Assembly: GCF_025717065.2 (NCBI RefSeq)
Contig: NZ_JAOVZO020000020.1
Location: 744,001-808,000, forward strand
DNA from: Tahibacter soli
Lineage (GTDB): Bacteria; Pseudomonadota; Gammaproteobacteria; Xanthomonadales; Rhodanobacteraceae
Length of the DNA stretch: 64,000 nucleotides
Direction of reading: 5' to 3'
Shown: positions 63,324 to 64,000 of the stretch, one piece after another
Layout of the letters: each line of letters begins with the position of its first letter
Position numbering within the stretch: the stretch's first letter is position 1
Program-made: the position numbers and the translations under genes
The notes under the pieces: model-generated
Seen by the model: the letters and a program-made list of their open reading frames with translations, nothing else
Databases searched by the model: none
What the model was told of the DNA's origin: nothing

Positions 63324-64000
63324 CGGCGCTCGACGGTCACTGTCGCCGGCACGCGGGGAATCGCGAGTTCCCCGTCGCGCCACCGCGCGACGCGTCCGTC
63401 GATCGTGGTGCGGCCCGGCGCACCGTCTTCCGGCCACACGAGGCGTATTCCACCGGGCGCCGAAAATCCGGTGTCACGCACGACGAGGACGATCGCGTCG
63501 GCGTCTCGCTCGAGTGCGTAACTGAGAATGCCGTACGGCGTGCGCAACCCGTCGATCGCGACGCCGTCGCCGTCGAGCCAGTCGGCCGGCACGCCGGCGG
63601 CGATCACCATCGCCTGGTCCTCGCTGCGCTCGTACGCGAACAGGTCGAGCGCCGCGCGCAGGAAATCCGACGCGACCCACGCGTGCGGCATGTCGCCGAT
63701 GAAGCGCACTTCGCGCGGATCGCGGCCGACGACTTCGGCCCACTGATTCCACGCCGTCGGCCGGCGGTCGCGCATGAAGAAGTCGATGGCTTCCGTCGCG
63801 CGCTTGCGCCAGCCCAGTCGCACGAACGTGCCCACTGTTCGCCACTCGTACGGCGTGTAGTCGTTCCAGGCTTTCGCGCCGTCGCGGCGCGCGACGAATT
63901 CGCGCCAGTAGCGCTCGAACGTGTTGCGCAGCAGGTCCTGCGGCAATGCGCGCTGTTCGCCGGCCGGCGCGAGCGCGATCGTCGTCGAGGTCGCGTCGAA
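63320..64000 (-). CDS. Glycoside-hydrolase-like protein, C-terminal part, cut by window end
   Basis: The frame is open to the last base (the upstream residues read STTIALAPAGEQRALPQDLL), so the start lies outside. The visible 226 residues contain an (alpha/alpha)-barrel-type helical stretch (LRNTFERYWREFVARRD, GWRKRATEAIDFFMRDR, VASDFLRAALDLFAYER) and a C-terminal beta domain ending VPATVTVERR. The look is that of six-hairpin glycosidases or alpha-L-rhamnosidase/GH65-like proteins, but no catalytic residue can be assigned. Context with beta-glucosidase and glucokinase supports carbohydrate degradation. Confidence 0.55.
   Translation of the reverse strand, partial: FDATSTTIALAPAGEQRALPQDLLRNTFERYWREFVARRDGAKAWNDYTPYEWRTVGTFVRLGWRKRATEAIDFFMRDRRPTAWNQWAEVVGRDPREVRFIGDMPHAWVASDFLRAALDLFAYERSEDQAMVIAAGVPADWLDGDGVAIDGLRTPYGILSYALERDADAIVLVVRDTGFSAPGGIRLVWPEDGAPGRTTIDGRVARWRDGELAIPRVPATVTVERR

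Overview
The window is one contiguous piece of a high-GC chromosome (mostly about 65-70% G+C by eye) from a Gram-negative bacterium. The gene content (TonB-dependent receptor, L2-like class A beta-lactamase, split glycine decarboxylase subunit GcvPB, three tandem M35 peptidases, a RAYT transposase, abundant REP-type palindromes beginning CGTCATCCC) fits the Lysobacterales (Xanthomonadales), most plausibly Rhodanobacteraceae. Two secreted proteins end in IF-x-x-GFE, a tail I associate with that family from memory. I saw no rRNA, tRNA or CRISPR array.

Layout. 0-7.4 kb: the 3' part of a secreted multidomain nuclease, a TVP38-type membrane protein and a GH17-GT2 glucan synthase. 7.4-9.3 kb: repeats, a SymE-like toxin gene with two strong hairpins in its leader, and a degenerate serine beta-lactamase-like gene. 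9.3-14.6 kb: class A beta-lactamase, AraC-type regulator, S41 peptidase, and an isochorismatase/GlxA-type regulator pair. 14.6-20.7 kb: a RAYT transposase flanked by inverted arrays of an octamer (GGACACCC / GGGTGTCC) with a third array at 20.5 kb; between them OsmC, two paralogous M28 peptidases and an outer-membrane-type protein. 20.7-29.8 kb: GreB, an Asp/Asn beta-hydroxylase, a beta-propeller repeat protein, and a TonB receptor divergent from a secreted amidohydrolase. 29.9-36 kb: an S74 (endosialidase chaperone) surface protein, a PD40 propeller, an ECF sigma factor carrying membrane helices with an overlapping rhodanese gene, and RsgA. 36-37.9 kb: a visibly lower-GC patch with two uncharacterised envelope proteins. 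37.9-45.5 kb: acyl-CoA dehydrogenase, ECF sigma factor, PssA, rhomboid protease, and a four-gene translationally coupled operon (AAA+ ATPase, 4-TM protein, TPR membrane protein, 2OG-Fe(II) oxygenase). 45.5-49.2 kb: three tandem M35 metallopeptidases. 49.4-64 kb: AqpZ, a large repeat region, Lgt, RlmI, YyaL, TerC, DgkA, GcvPB, an SGNH hydrolase, a MalK-type ATPase, and a beta-glucosidase/glucokinase pair.

How parts work together. The GH1 enzyme would release glucose that glucokinase phosphorylates. The MalK-type ATPase lies divergently upstream, but no permease is present here. Nuclease, M28, M35, S41, S74, TonB receptor and secreted amidohydrolase point to an organism that scavenges macromolecules outside the cell.

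The most unusual items are the RAYT with its octamer arrays, the AAA+/TM/TPR/oxygenase operon, the three-copy composite repeat whose end carries hexanucleotide runs, and the SymE locus with its structured leader.
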